DNA from: Candidatus Stackebrandtia faecavium
Lineage (GTDB): Bacteria; Actinomycetota; Actinomycetes; Mycobacteriales; Micromonosporaceae
NCBI GenBank assembly: GCA_019112895.1
Contig: DXIM01000079.1
Location: forward strand, 1-47,214
Direction: 5' to 3'
DNA length: 47,214 nt
The notes beneath the pieces are model-generated. The model ran no database searches. It saw nothing but the letters and a program-made list of their open reading frames with translations, and had not been told where the DNA came from. Position numbers and translations under genes: made by a program. This document shows, piece by piece, positions 7,566 through 16,185 of this stretch (position 1 is its first letter; each line of letters begins with the position of its first letter).

Positions 7566-8942
7566 ATGGGTGATGAGGTGTTGGATTCGACGAAGCGGCG
7601 ACTCGACATGCGTTTGGCGACGTGGCAGGCGCAGGCGCGGGTGCCGTCGATCGTGTCGGCGATCGTGCGTGACAACCGTGCCGTGTGGACGTTGGCTCGG
7701 GGCGCTTTTCCTTCTGGTGCCGACCCTTTCGCGCTGCAGTACCGGATCGGGTCGATCACGAAAACGTTCGTGGCTGTGGCCATCATGCAGTTGCGTGACG
7801 AGAAACGTTTGGGCCTCAACGATCCGCTCGAAACGTATGTGCCGGGCACGCCGTTTGGCGGTGCGACGATCGCGCAGTTGCTGTCGCACACCGCCGGTAT
7901 CGCCGCGGAACCGCCCGGGCCGTGGTGGGAACGCTCCCCTGGCCCGACGTGGGCGCAACTGTACGAGTCGCTGGACGATTCGGTGGTGATTAACCGTCCT
8001 GGTTGGCGTCATCATTATTCGAACTTGGGCTACGCGATCCTGGGTGAGGTCGTGTCCCGTCTGCATGGGCGGGACTGGTTCGACGTCGTCAAGGACAACA
8101 TTGTGGCGCCGTTGGGAATGGACAACACGTCCGCGCTGCCCGGGCCGTCGCATGCGCAAGGTTATGCCGTTCACCCGTATGCCGACACTGTCATGCTTGA
8201 GACGGTGCAAGACACCAAGGCGATGGGGCCCGCGGGGCAAATGTGGTCGACCGTCCCCGACTTGGCGCGGTGGGCGGCGTTCTTGGACGGTGAGACCGGC
8301 GACGTCCTCGACCCTGTCACTGTCGCGCAGATGCGGGAACCGGTGTCGGTGACTGATTCGTCCGGATGGTCGGCCGCGTCCGGGCTCGGGCTGCAGCTGT
8401 GGCGCCACCACGGCCGTGTCTTGGTCGGTCACGGCGGTTCGATGCCCGGTTTCCAAGCGAATGTGCGCGTCGATCATTCCACCCGTACCGCGGTCGTGCA
8501 TGTCTTGAACGCGACCTCGCAGTCGCCTAGCGATGACGTGGAAGACCCGTTCGACATCATGGACGAATGCGAACCGCGGCTACCGCAACCGTGGCTGCCG
8601 AACTGGCAGGTCACGCAGGATGATCTCGACATTTCCGGTCCCTGGTATTGGGGTACGTCGCAAGGTGTCATCCGCGTGTTGAAGGACGGCTGGTTGAAGC
8701 TCGAAAACGTCACTGGCATGGTGACCACCAGCCTGTTTCGCCCTAACGGCGACGGCACCTGGACCGGCATCAACAGTTACCACCGGGACGAATGTCTACG
8801 GGTCGAGCGCGACGACCATGGCACGGTCACGCACCTCAATATCGGTACGTTCGTGTTCAGCCGTTCCCCCTACGAACCCGGTGATCTCATGCCGGGCGGC
8901 AACGACGACGGCGGTTGGGCCGTCGACACGTCGGCGTCGTGA
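7566..8942 (+). CDS. serine hydrolase, class C beta-lactamase/PBP-like
   Basis: A 458-residue protein of the beta-lactamase/DD-peptidase/esterase superfamily. The three catalytic boxes are SITK (nucleophile Ser63, Lys66), YSN (Tyr151) and HGG (about 289), all in order. After about residue 340 comes a C-terminal beta-rich domain (PWYWGTSQGVIRVLKDGWLK) of the sort seen in lipocalin-like tails of this family. There is no signal peptide or membrane segment, so unlike true penicillin-binding proteins it appears cytoplasmic; an esterase or D-amino-acid peptidase activity is more likely than antibiotic resistance. The ATG at 7566 lies back to back with the phosphatase gene, leaving a promoter gap of only about 55 bp. 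Confidence 0.87.
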   Translation: MGDEVLDSTKRRLDMRLATWQAQARVPSIVSAIVRDNRAVWTLARGAFPSGADPFALQYRIGSITKTFVAVAIMQLRDEKRLGLNDPLETYVPGTPFGGATIAQLLSHTAGIAAEPPGPWWERSPGPTWAQLYESLDDSVVINRPGWRHHYSNLGYAILGEVVSRLHGRDWFDVVKDNIVAPLGMDNTSALPGPSHAQGYAVHPYADTVMLETVQDTKAMGPAGQMWSTVPDLARWAAFLDGETGDVLDPVTVAQMREPVSVTDSSGWSAASGLGLQLWRHHGRVLVGHGGSMPGFQANVRVDHSTRTAVVHVLNATSQSPSDDVEDPFDIMDECEPRLPQPWLPNWQVTQDDLDISGPWYWGTSQGVIRVLKDGWLKLENVTGMVTTSLFRPNGDGTWTGINSYHRDECLRVERDDHGTVTHLNIGTFVFSRSPYEPGDLMPGGNDDGGWAVDTSAS

Positions 8943-9004
8943 TGTCGCAGCCGACTGATATGACTCTTTCCTGATCCTACGCATTCATTGGAGTCATCCC
9001 CCAG

Positions 9005-9706
9005 ATGAGTTTGTCTACACAAGATGTATCCGCGCTCGCGGACACCTTGGCTACCGGTAAACAGCCGAAGGTGGTGTTCACGCAGGAGGCCGGACAAATC
9101 GCCGGCAAGGTCGGCAAGGTCGTGCGGTTGGAGGAACCGGCGGTCGACGATTTCGTTGTCGTACGGTTCGGCAACGACGAGTTGCCGTTCACCGCCGCGG
9201 AAGTGCGAGTCCCGCAACGGGGCGAACTATCGCCCAAACCGAAAAAACAGGTGGCTGCAGCGTCGCCCGACACGCCACCGCCCGGACCACCACTGTTGGA
9301 AGAAAAGTCCGGCACCACATCCACAACCAAAACCAAGAAAGCGTCCACCGTGACCGACACTGCTGACACAGCCACCAAGAACCCCGCGCCCGGCAAAGAC
9401 GACGCGGCGCCGGCACCGAAAAAGAAACCTGCCCGCGCGAAACCAGCCGCGGAACTGTCCGTGACGTTGGCGTACAAGGCCGGTGAATGGACCGTCGCGG
9501 CAACAAAGGGCGCCAAAGTAATCGCCAAGCCTGTACCGGTGAAGGCTTCGGCGGCTGTCGACATGGTGCAGTCGCTGGATTCGCCCGCCGTAGCCGCGGT
9601 CGTGGAAGACATCGTCGAGCAGCAGCGTAAACAGGTCGCCGAGGAAGCCGCGCGCCTGCGTGAACAGCTCGCCGCAGCCGAAGCCCGACTGGCCGAACTG
9701 GATTAA
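9005..9706 (+). CDS. DUF6319-like Lys/Pro/Ala-rich protein
   Basis: A 233-residue protein with two ordered ends and a flexible middle. Residues 1-80 form a small domain with VVFTQEAGQIAGKVGKVVRL and DFVVVRFGNDELPFTAAEVRV, resembling a beta-barrel. Residues about 80-150 are low-complexity, rich in Lys, Pro, Ala and Thr (KKKPARAKPAAEL). The C-terminus has a second short domain (ELSVTLAYKAGEWTVAATKG) and a charged coiled-coil helix (VEEQQRK-like to AEARLAELD). The layout matches actinobacterial proteins of the DUF6319 type as I remember them; the function is not known. A basic linker plus coiled coil would suit nucleic-acid or partner binding, which is inference. ATG 9005 has GGAG 11 bases upstream. 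Confidence 0.75.
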   Translation: MSLSTQDVSALADTLATGKQPKVVFTQEAGQIAGKVGKVVRLEEPAVDDFVVVRFGNDELPFTAAEVRVPQRGELSPKPKKQVAAASPDTPPPGPPLLEEKSGTTSTTKTKKASTVTDTADTATKNPAPGKDDAAPAPKKKPARAKPAAELSVTLAYKAGEWTVAATKGAKVIAKPVPVKASAAVDMVQSLDSPAVAAVVEDIVEQQRKQVAEEAARLREQLAAAEARLAELD

Positions 9707-9865
9707 CCCAAGCGGGCCGTCACACACGACAACCACATCGGTGAGCCGGCAGGTCTGGAAATTTCGGGCGACAGCCGGTAACAATGGCACCGGAAAACGG
9801 TGTCACCCGCCACACGAACCGTGCGCGCCAGCGCCGGTCGTCCTAGCCGGCCACCGACGACTACA

Positions 9866-9901
9866 CCCGCGTTCGTGCGTCAGCTGACGCACGAACGCGG
9901 G
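9866..9901. repeat. perfect 36-bp palindrome before the acyltransferase gene
   Basis: The left arm CCCGCGTTCGTGCGTCAG (9866-9883) is followed immediately by its exact reverse complement (9884-9901), with no spacer. It ends 10 bases before the ribosome binding site AAGGA (9912-9916) of the acyltransferase gene. There is no U-run after it, so it is not a standard terminator. It could be a repressor operator, or an mRNA hairpin just upstream of the start. Confidence 0.8.
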
Positions 9902-9920
9902 ACCGTGACACAAGGACCCC

Positions 9921-10742
9921 ATGACTCACGCCTCCCCCACCCGTCCCCGTTTCGACGCCGACGCTCCACCACGACCAGCATCACCGACACGGCTATGGCG
10001 TTTCCTGCTGCGGCTGTCTCGTTTCCTGGTGCCGATGTTTTGCCGCGTACGGATCGTGGGCGAACCACCGCACCAAGCCCGTACGGGCCCAGTGATTTTG
10101 GTGGCCAACCATATCGGCACGTTCGACCCGTTCGTGCTGATCGTGGCGTGCGCCAAAGTCGGGCTCGCACCCCGGTTCCTGGCCACCCGCGGCATCTTCA
10201 ACACCCCCGTCGTCGGTACCGTCATGCACGGCTGCGGCCACATTCCCGTCGACCGCGGCAAAAACACCGTCACCGACGCACTGCATCACGCTGCCGACGC
10301 GCTGGCCGACGGCGCCTGCCTGCTGATGTACCCGGAAGGCAAAATCAGTCTCGACCCTGGCCTGTGGCCGCAGCGAGGCAAAACCGGCGCCGCCCGTCTC
10401 GCACTGTCCACAAAAGCGCCCGTGGTGACGGTGGCGCAGTGGGGCGCGCACGAAGTCATGGCATGGCAGGGCGCGGGAACGATGGCCGCTAACCTCGTGT
10501 CGGCACTGTGGCGACGCCCCATCGTGACCGTCGCTTTCGGGGATGTCATCGACTTCGACGACTACGACACGACCGACCCGGCGAGCCCGAAACTGGCGAC
10601 GGCCCGCATCATCTCCCACTGCACCAAGTTGCTGCGCACGCTACGACCCAACGAACCACATCAGCCACGTCACATCGACGTGTCTCGCCCACTGTCGGTG
10701 CAACACAGCGTCACCGACATCAACGAGCCTGATGCTTCATGA
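9921..10742 (+). CDS. 1-acyl-sn-glycerol-3-phosphate acyltransferase family protein
   Basis: PlsC/LPLAT-family acyltransferase of 273 residues that esterifies an acyl chain to lysophosphatidate or a related acceptor at the inner membrane surface. The catalytic HX4D motif is NHIGTFDP (His64, Asp69) and the acceptor-binding motif is YPEGKIS (about 136-142). A hydrophobic N-terminal segment (LWRFLLRLSRFLVPMF, 25-40) suits membrane association. The C-terminal 25 residues are polar and probably disordered. Actinobacteria carry several paralogues, so whether this one is the main phospholipid enzyme is open. ATG 9921 follows AAGGA by 4 bases. The end overlaps the convergent LuxR-type gene by 23 bp. 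A perfect palindrome sits just upstream. Confidence 0.87.
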   Translation: MTHASPTRPRFDADAPPRPASPTRLWRFLLRLSRFLVPMFCRVRIVGEPPHQARTGPVILVANHIGTFDPFVLIVACAKVGLAPRFLATRGIFNTPVVGTVMHGCGHIPVDRGKNTVTDALHHAADALADGACLLMYPEGKISLDPGLWPQRGKTGAARLALSTKAPVVTVAQWGAHEVMAWQGAGTMAANLVSALWRRPIVTVAFGDVIDFDDYDTTDPASPKLATARIISHCTKLLRTLRPNEPHQPRHIDVSRPLSVQHSVTDINEPDAS

Positions 10743-11238
10743 ACGCCAACACCGCTTCACGCGTGGTAGACACACCCAACGATTTACGTGCCGACGCGAT
10801 ACGGCGATTAGCGGTACGAAGCGACAAGTATTCGGCCTCCGCAGCCGCCGCGATCGTTTCGCCGTCCGCCAAACGCGCCAACAGCGCAGCCTGCTCCTGA
10901 GTGACAGCCAAACCATCGCCGCCGGAATCGTTGTCCGGCACCGGATCGGTACCGACCGGGCCGATACGCGCCAAATCCGCCGACAGCGACAAACCGTGCG
11001 GCGAAGACGGGTCGCACACGCACACCACGCCCGCACCCCGCGCCGCCGCCAACACCGCCAGCGCGGCAGTGTCGGTGTCGGTGACGCGCCCGTAGCGCAC
11101 GGTTTTACCGGCGCTGACGTCCCAGCCGGTGTCGGTCACGGCGAAGCCAGACCGAGTCTGCCACCCGTCTCGCGCCAAACGCCGCAACACTGTGGTTGCT
11201 TCGGCGCCCGATGACACTACATACAGCGGAGCAGTCAC
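10720..11238 (-). CDS. small LuxR-type helix-turn-helix protein
   Basis: A 172-residue protein with a C-terminal LuxR-like helix-turn-helix (residues about 108-165: TQEQAALLARLADGETIAAA, then SLRTANRRIASARKSLGV). The N-terminal half (PLYVVSSGAEATTVLRRLA, then GVVCVCDPSSPHGLSLSADL) has the look of a degenerate receiver or nucleotide-binding fold but lacks a clear phospho-acceptor Asp. It starts (GTG 11238) only 5 bp after the stop of the large LuxR regulator, so the two are almost certainly one transcript. It may modulate the same promoters. The target is unknown. Confidence 0.72.
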   Translation of the reverse strand: MTAPLYVVSSGAEATTVLRRLARDGWQTRSGFAVTDTGWDVSAGKTVRYGRVTDTDTAALAVLAAARGAGVVCVCDPSSPHGLSLSADLARIGPVGTDPVPDNDSGGDGLAVTQEQAALLARLADGETIAAAAEAEYLSLRTANRRIASARKSLGVSTTREAVLAFMKHQAR

Positions 11239-11243
11239 AGCAC

Positions 11244-13739
11244 TTACCTACCCTGCGCAGTCATTTTCGCGGCCAACACTGCCGCTTCTGTACGGGTCTT
11301 AGCGCCCAGTTTGCGCATGCCTGCGCGTATATGGGTTTCTACGGTCTCACGGGTGATACCCAGCGCACCAGCGATACGGCGAGTCGGGTCCCCGTTGGCG
11401 ACCATCGCCAGAACTTGGGTTTCGCGTTGCGTCAAAGCGTCGCCGGCCCGTTTACCGCGTTCGTCGCGACGCACATGGTGTCGCCGTAGAGCTTGCCGGA
11501 CCCGGCCGGCCAGCACGGTCATACCGGACGATTCGGCGAGCTGTTCAGCGGCCTGCAGCGGCGGTACAGCGTATTCGGCGCTGTCGGTGAGGGCACCGTG
11601 CGCCAGCAGGCACCGCACCTGTTCGCGCAGCACGACACCGCGCCAGGCGTCGGCGGCTTCGCCGAACGCAGTGACGTCTTCGGAATCGGACGCGGCCTTA
11701 TGCCACGCGGTCAGGGTCTGTTGCGCCGGCAGTGGGTATTGCTCGTCAGGCACGTCGGCGGCGACCGCGCCGTCGCGATCCAACACGGCCCAATAGGCAG
11801 TGATACGGCCCAGTCCAGCAACCAGCGATGTGCCGTCGGTGTCGATGTGGATCGCCTGCGACGGCTGGTTGTCCAGCCATGCAGTCTCCCCGCCGACCCA
11901 TTTGAGTACGGTCGCGACGTTCGGCGGTACAGCACCCGCGGCACGCAGGCGATGCCGGGCGTTACGCAAAGCACCGGCGTCGGCTTCAGCAAGGCTCGCG
12001 CTGGCCGACGCGTAGCCGCGGGCGACGGACGGCAAAGCGTGGTCGAGCAGTTGACTGGCTTTGGCGGTGGCGTCTTCGAGGTCGTCGCCGAGCAGGACTT
12101 GGCACCACACTTGCGCGGCCAGGAATCGGGTCTGCCAACTGTAGGCGTGGTCGGCGGTGCACGCGTGGGCGGCGGCTTCGGCGGTGCGACCGGCTTGCGC
12201 GAGGTGTCCGTCAGCGATCAGGTATTCGACGAGGAGCCAGGCGCACCAGCGTGCGGTAAGGGAGTCGCCGGCGTTTCCGCATTCTGCAGCTGCTTGCGCG
12301 AGTGCGGCCGTCCAGCCGGGGGCGCGCTGGGTGGCGTCGTATGCGGCGATCGCGGCGGCAGTGCCGGGCGGCATCGTGGTGGCGTCGTACCGTTTCCGCA
12401 CTTGTGACACGACTGTCTCGGCCTGGTCGGTGTGCAGGTGCGTCAGGATCCGTACCCGGTCGACGTCGGCGCGGATGGTGGGGTCGTCGATGTCGTTGAC
12501 CGGCAGTTGCTGCGCGGTGCGGGCTGCCTGTGCGACATGGCCCGCGTATAGGTGTGCTTGCGCGACAGCGCTTTGCGCGGCGACGCTGTCGTATGCGGCG
12601 AGCGCTTTGAGGGCGGAACGGGGCCGGCCGACCGCTAGGGCGGCATGCGCGGCGTGAAGGGCGACGGTTTCGTCGGCGCGGGGATCGTCGAGCCCCACGG
12701 CGAACAGCAACGCTTCGGCGCGGCGCGCCAGGTTAGTGTCTTCGGCGGCGGCGAGGGCCTGATCGTAGGCGGCTTGCGTGTCAGCGGCGGCGTGGTAATG
12801 CCGGGCCGCTTCCAGCGGCGTGACACGTCCAGCGAGGGTGCGGTGGAGTTCGGTGCGTGCCTGCCCGTCAAGGAGGCCGGCGGCGACTTCGGCGGTGTAA
12901 GTCGACACGACGGTGACGATGTCGTTGGTGACGGTGACGATACCGGCGGCTTCGAGCGCGTCGACGCCGCCGCCGAGCATTCCGCGGGACGCGGGCCGCC
13001 CCAACAGGCCCAACGCGGCCAGCGCGGTGCGGGCGGCGCGCGGAAGGTCCGCGATGGATTCGGCGAGCACGTGGACAGCGTGCGGCAGCGATGCGGTCGG
13101 TGTGGCCGGTACCCGGTCGGGGTGTTTTTGGGCCTGTTTAGCCAACGACGCCACCACTAGTGGGTTACCGCCGCCGCGCCGCACCAGCGCGGTGACGGCC
13201 GCATCAGCCAGCGCGGGCGCGTGGTGACGCACCAAAGCAGCAGCGTCTTGCGGCGTCAACGGCGGCACGGTCAGCCAGGTTCCGTTTTCGTGGAAGGCGT
13301 CGATGACGGACGCGGGCAGTTGATGCGGGGTGCGTACGGCGATCAGGACGCGGCAATGCTGCGCCACAAGCGGCAGCACTTTCAACGTGACTGGGTCACA
13401 CCATTGTGCATCGTCGAGGAGGAGCAGGCCGTTTCGTACGCGTGAGCGGACTGCTTCGCTGGTCAACGCGATGTCTTCGGTCGGTAGTTTCGCGTTGACG
13501 GCGCGAGTCAACGCGAGGCCATGATTATTGCGTAGCATCGATAGGCCCCCGCCGTGATAGACGGGGCCGCGGAATCGTGTAGCGGCCTTATGAAGCGTCG
13601 TGGTGCGGCCGCTTCCGGCGGGCCCACTCACAATCACCAGGCCGGGCTGTTTCAGTAGGCACACAGCCTCGTCGGCAAGTGTTGCTGCCTGTGGCTGGCC
13701 ACCATCATGTGGATCGGTGGCTGTGGTTGCATCAGGCAC
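11244..13739 (-). CDS. LuxR-family AAA ATPase regulator (LAL type)
   Basis: A large signal-transduction ATPase with a C-terminal DNA-binding domain, 831 residues. Walker A GPAGSGRT lies at about 39-46, Walker B LLLLDD at about 105-110, and the middle 500 residues are Ala-rich helices typical of TPR-like sensor arms. The end (768-830) is a LuxR helix-turn-helix, LTQRETQVLAMVANGDPTRR then GITRETVETHIRAGMRKLG. LALs (MalT-like regulators) bind a ligand and ATP, then activate transcription. The start is GTG 13739, chosen because GGGAGGAG lies 5-6 bases upstream; a longer frame reaching 13835 lacks this. It is divergent from the dynamin cluster, with the small LuxR gene downstream. Control of the cluster is plausible but unproven. 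Confidence 0.86.
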   Translation of the reverse strand: MPDATTATDPHDGGQPQAATLADEAVCLLKQPGLVIVSGPAGSGRTTTLHKAATRFRGPVYHGGGLSMLRNNHGLALTRAVNAKLPTEDIALTSEAVRSRVRNGLLLLDDAQWCDPVTLKVLPLVAQHCRVLIAVRTPHQLPASVIDAFHENGTWLTVPPLTPQDAAALVRHHAPALADAAVTALVRRGGGNPLVVASLAKQAQKHPDRVPATPTASLPHAVHVLAESIADLPRAARTALAALGLLGRPASRGMLGGGVDALEAAGIVTVTNDIVTVVSTYTAEVAAGLLDGQARTELHRTLAGRVTPLEAARHYHAAADTQAAYDQALAAAEDTNLARRAEALLFAVGLDDPRADETVALHAAHAALAVGRPRSALKALAAYDSVAAQSAVAQAHLYAGHVAQAARTAQQLPVNDIDDPTIRADVDRVRILTHLHTDQAETVVSQVRKRYDATTMPPGTAAAIAAYDATQRAPGWTAALAQAAAECGNAGDSLTARWCAWLLVEYLIADGHLAQAGRTAEAAAHACTADHAYSWQTRFLAAQVWCQVLLGDDLEDATAKASQLLDHALPSVARGYASASASLAEADAGALRNARHRLRAAGAVPPNVATVLKWVGGETAWLDNQPSQAIHIDTDGTSLVAGLGRITAYWAVLDRDGAVAADVPDEQYPLPAQQTLTAWHKAASDSEDVTAFGEAADAWRGVVLREQVRCLLAHGALTDSAEYAVPPLQAAEQLAESSGMTVLAGRVRQALRRHHVRRDERGKRAGDALTQRETQVLAMVANGDPTRRIAGALGITRETVETHIRAGMRKLGAKTRTEAAVLAAKMTAQGR

Positions 13740-14103
13740 TGAACTCCTCCCGAATGTTGCCGCCGCCTCGGCATGGCACGAAACGGGGATGTCGCTGCAG
13801 TTGCGGATTCGTAGGGTTTGAATACCGCACTGCAACCGCGGTGGTAACTACCGATAATCATATTTGACTGAGGAACTGTCGCCATGTCGCTACCGGTCAC
13901 CGCAACGAGCAATGGTGGTGTGTCACGTAACGACCCGCACAATCACGGTAAGCAACCCCATTACGGTAGCGTCAGATTGAGTGGCTGGGGTACCCCAACC
14001 AGCCCGATCTCCGGTGGCTATCAGCATCGGTGTCATCGTCGTCGAGGAAGGAGGCCGGCGCTGTAGCGGCAAGGAGTTCCTTGCGCTTCGCGCCCGCATA
14101 CCC
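13740..14103. other. divergent intergenic region, LuxR/dynamin promoters
   Basis: 364 bases separate the LuxR regulator from the first dynamin-like gene. It holds the regulator's ribosome binding site (CTCCTCC on this strand, 13744-13750) and a 12-bp palindrome TGGGGTACCCCA (13986-13997). AAGGAG at 14071-14076 lies 28 bases before the ATG at 14104, too far to serve it. I see no gene here. Confidence 0.5.
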
Positions 14104-15615
14104 ATGGCATCTGGCCCATTGAGCACACGAGTAGCCGGTCTTTGCGCCGAGTTGTCCCCGCGCTTGTCGCCACGCGCACGCGCCGAAATCGACGGGATAC
14201 GTCAACGCATCGACCAGCCTTTGCGTGTCGCGATCGCGGGCCGCCTCAAAGCCGGCAAGTCAACGCTAGTCAACGCTTTGATCGGCCGCCGGGTCGCGCC
14301 CACCGAAGTCGGCGAATGCACCCGATTGGTGACACAGTTTCGCTACGGCACATCCGACCGTGTCGACATCGTTAAACGCGACGGCTCACGCGCCAGCATG
14401 CCTCTCGACGAGTCCGGCATGATTCCGCAACGGCTACCAGTGCCGCGCGAAGAGACCGCGTTCATCGACGTCACCTTGACCTCGGACCGCCTGGCGAACC
14501 TGACAGTCGTCGACACCCCAGGCATGTCGTCGGTGAACGAATCGATCTCCGACGAAGCCCGCAAGTTCCTGTTCGACGCACCACTGGCCGACGACATCGA
14601 CGCCGACTCCCAAGCCGCCCTATCGGGTGCCGAAGCCATCATCTACACCTTCACCCAGTCGGTACGTGAAGACGACCTAGAGGCGCTGGAAGCGTTTCGC
14701 ACCATGTCGTCACGCCTGTCGAGCAACCCCATCAACTCGTTGGGGCTGTTCAACAAGATCGATAAACTCGCCCCCAACCCAGCCGGCGACCCATGGCCAG
14801 TCGCGGGACCGTTGGCGCGCAACCAGTCCAACGTGATGCGCCGCGTCGTGTCCGATGTGGTTCCGGTCGTGGGGTTGCTCGCCGAAACCACCGAATCGGG
14901 CCGTTTGACCGCCACCGACTGCGAAGCATTGCGCACCCTGGCGCAACTACCCGAACAAGAACGCACCGTCATGTTGGCCGCCGCGTCGCTATTCGCCACC
15001 CGCGAATGCTCCGTATCGACCGAACAACGCGAACGACTGCTGCGTCTACTCGACCTGTACGGCATCAACTTCGCGGTCGCGCATCTACGCGCCAACCCAA
15101 CCATGGGCACCGGCGAACTCGTGCGTCTCCTGTTCGCCGCATCCGGCTTCCCCCGCCTACGCCAAACACTCGATCAAGCGTTCCAGCTACGCACCGACGC
15201 CATCAAAGCCGGCTGGGCATTGACACGCCTGGAAACGTTGGCGTCGACAAGCGACAACATCAACGAACGCGAACTGTTGCGCGACGCGATCGAACAAGTC
15301 CTACAAGACCCGCAATACCACCGCTTGCGTTTGATCGAAGTGGCTTCCCAAGTCACCACCGGTTCCGTAGAACTACCCCCCGAAATGGAAGCCGAAGTCG
15401 CCCGGTTGGCGTTGACGTCCGAACCCACCCACGTGTTGGGAATGGAAGAAAGCGACCCCGAAACACTGGCGAAAGCAGCCTTGCAGGCCAATAATCGGTG
15501 GCGTACCTTCGCCGTCGGCGGCGCCTCCCCCGCGCAGGCACGAGTCGCGCACGTCGTCGCCCGTGGTTTCCATCTACTCGCCCAACAACTTCGTGCGCCA
15601 CGCACGGCGCAATAA
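14104..15615 (+). CDS. dynamin-family GTPase (IniC-like, soluble)
   Basis: Large GTPase of 503 residues that in related proteins hydrolyses GTP to remodel membranes. The GTP-binding motifs are G1 GRLKAGKST (46-54), G3 DTPG (about 137) and G4 NKID (about 216). The remainder is helical with no obvious membrane segment. Length and the lack of membrane segments resemble mycobacterial IniC (about 490 residues), while the partner at 16182 resembles IniA. The ATG at 14104 is the first in-frame ATG near the conserved region but has no good ribosome binding site, so the start is tentative. It heads an operon of five or six genes; the GrpE-like gene follows after 24 bp. It probably works as a pair with the second GTPase. 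Confidence 0.85.
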   Translation: MASGPLSTRVAGLCAELSPRLSPRARAEIDGIRQRIDQPLRVAIAGRLKAGKSTLVNALIGRRVAPTEVGECTRLVTQFRYGTSDRVDIVKRDGSRASMPLDESGMIPQRLPVPREETAFIDVTLTSDRLANLTVVDTPGMSSVNESISDEARKFLFDAPLADDIDADSQAALSGAEAIIYTFTQSVREDDLEALEAFRTMSSRLSSNPINSLGLFNKIDKLAPNPAGDPWPVAGPLARNQSNVMRRVVSDVVPVVGLLAETTESGRLTATDCEALRTLAQLPEQERTVMLAAASLFATRECSVSTEQRERLLRLLDLYGINFAVAHLRANPTMGTGELVRLLFAASGFPRLRQTLDQAFQLRTDAIKAGWALTRLETLASTSDNINERELLRDAIEQVLQDPQYHRLRLIEVASQVTTGSVELPPEMEAEVARLALTSEPTHVLGMEESDPETLAKAALQANNRWRTFAVGGASPAQARVAHVVARGFHLLAQQLRAPRTAQ

Positions 15616-15639
15616 CGTTTAGGTCCTAAGGAGAACATG

Positions 15640-16185
15640 ATGTCGACAAGCCATTTGAGGCTCGTAGCGACAGTGGCAGTGGTGGCCCTAGCCGCCGTCA
15701 CTGGCGCAGCCACGGGCCTACTGGCGGCGCCAGCCGACGCGACGTTCGCCGTCGTGGCGGCGCTGGCGGGTTTTGTGGGCGCTTGCATCACCGGTCTTGT
15801 CCCGTTGGCCGTGGTGACTGGTCGACTATCGGCGGCGGACCAGTCAGGGCACGCCGCCAATGCGGACACGGCCGCCGCGATCGACCAGTTGTCGAACGAC
15901 CGCCGCAGCCTTGTCGACACCTGCATTTACGTGCGTGATCGCGCTACATCGAAAGCGATCGCCGACCGGATCGGCACCTCCCTGGAAGGTGTCGGTGTCG
16001 CGACGTTGGCGCCGATGGGGCAACGGTTCGACCCGACCGTTCATGAAGCCGGCGGTACAACCCCGGCACCCGATCCGCAGCATGACGGTGTCATCGCCGC
16101 CGTCGAGACCCTGGGTTACGTCGACCATGCCACGGTCGTGCGCCACCCGATCGTCACCGTGTACCGCGCTCAAGGACAGTCATGA
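15640..16185 (+). CDS. membrane-anchored GrpE-like nucleotide exchange factor
   Basis: A 181-residue protein. Two hydrophobic helices at the N-terminus (LRLVATVAVVALAAVTGAAT and TFAVVAALAGFVGACITGLV, about 5-55) form a membrane hairpin. After a linker, residues 80-180 match the C-terminal beta domain and helix of GrpE: RRSLVDTCIYVRDRA, then MGQRFDPTVHEAGG, then the Pro-containing HPIVTVYRA end. GrpE exchanges ADP for ATP on DnaK/Hsp70; here the domain would face the cytoplasm from the membrane. The long dimerising helix of true GrpE is missing or short. ATG 15640 is 6 bases after AAGGAG; ATG 15637 is also possible. The end overlaps the second dynamin gene by 4 bp. Confidence 0.78.
   Translation: MSTSHLRLVATVAVVALAAVTGAATGLLAAPADATFAVVAALAGFVGACITGLVPLAVVTGRLSAADQSGHAANADTAAAIDQLSNDRRSLVDTCIYVRDRATSKAIADRIGTSLEGVGVATLAPMGQRFDPTVHEAGGTTPAPDPQHDGVIAAVETLGYVDHATVVRHPIVTVYRAQGQS

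Noticed and set aside
9788-9802. CACCG-GAAAA-CGGTG hairpin after the Lys/Pro-rich protein gene as a terminator
   Set aside because: The stem is 5 bp and no T-run follows.
13986-13997. TGGGGTACCCCA palindrome between the LuxR and dynamin genes
   Set aside because: Only 12 bp; expected by chance often enough in a GC-rich sequence to carry little weight alone.
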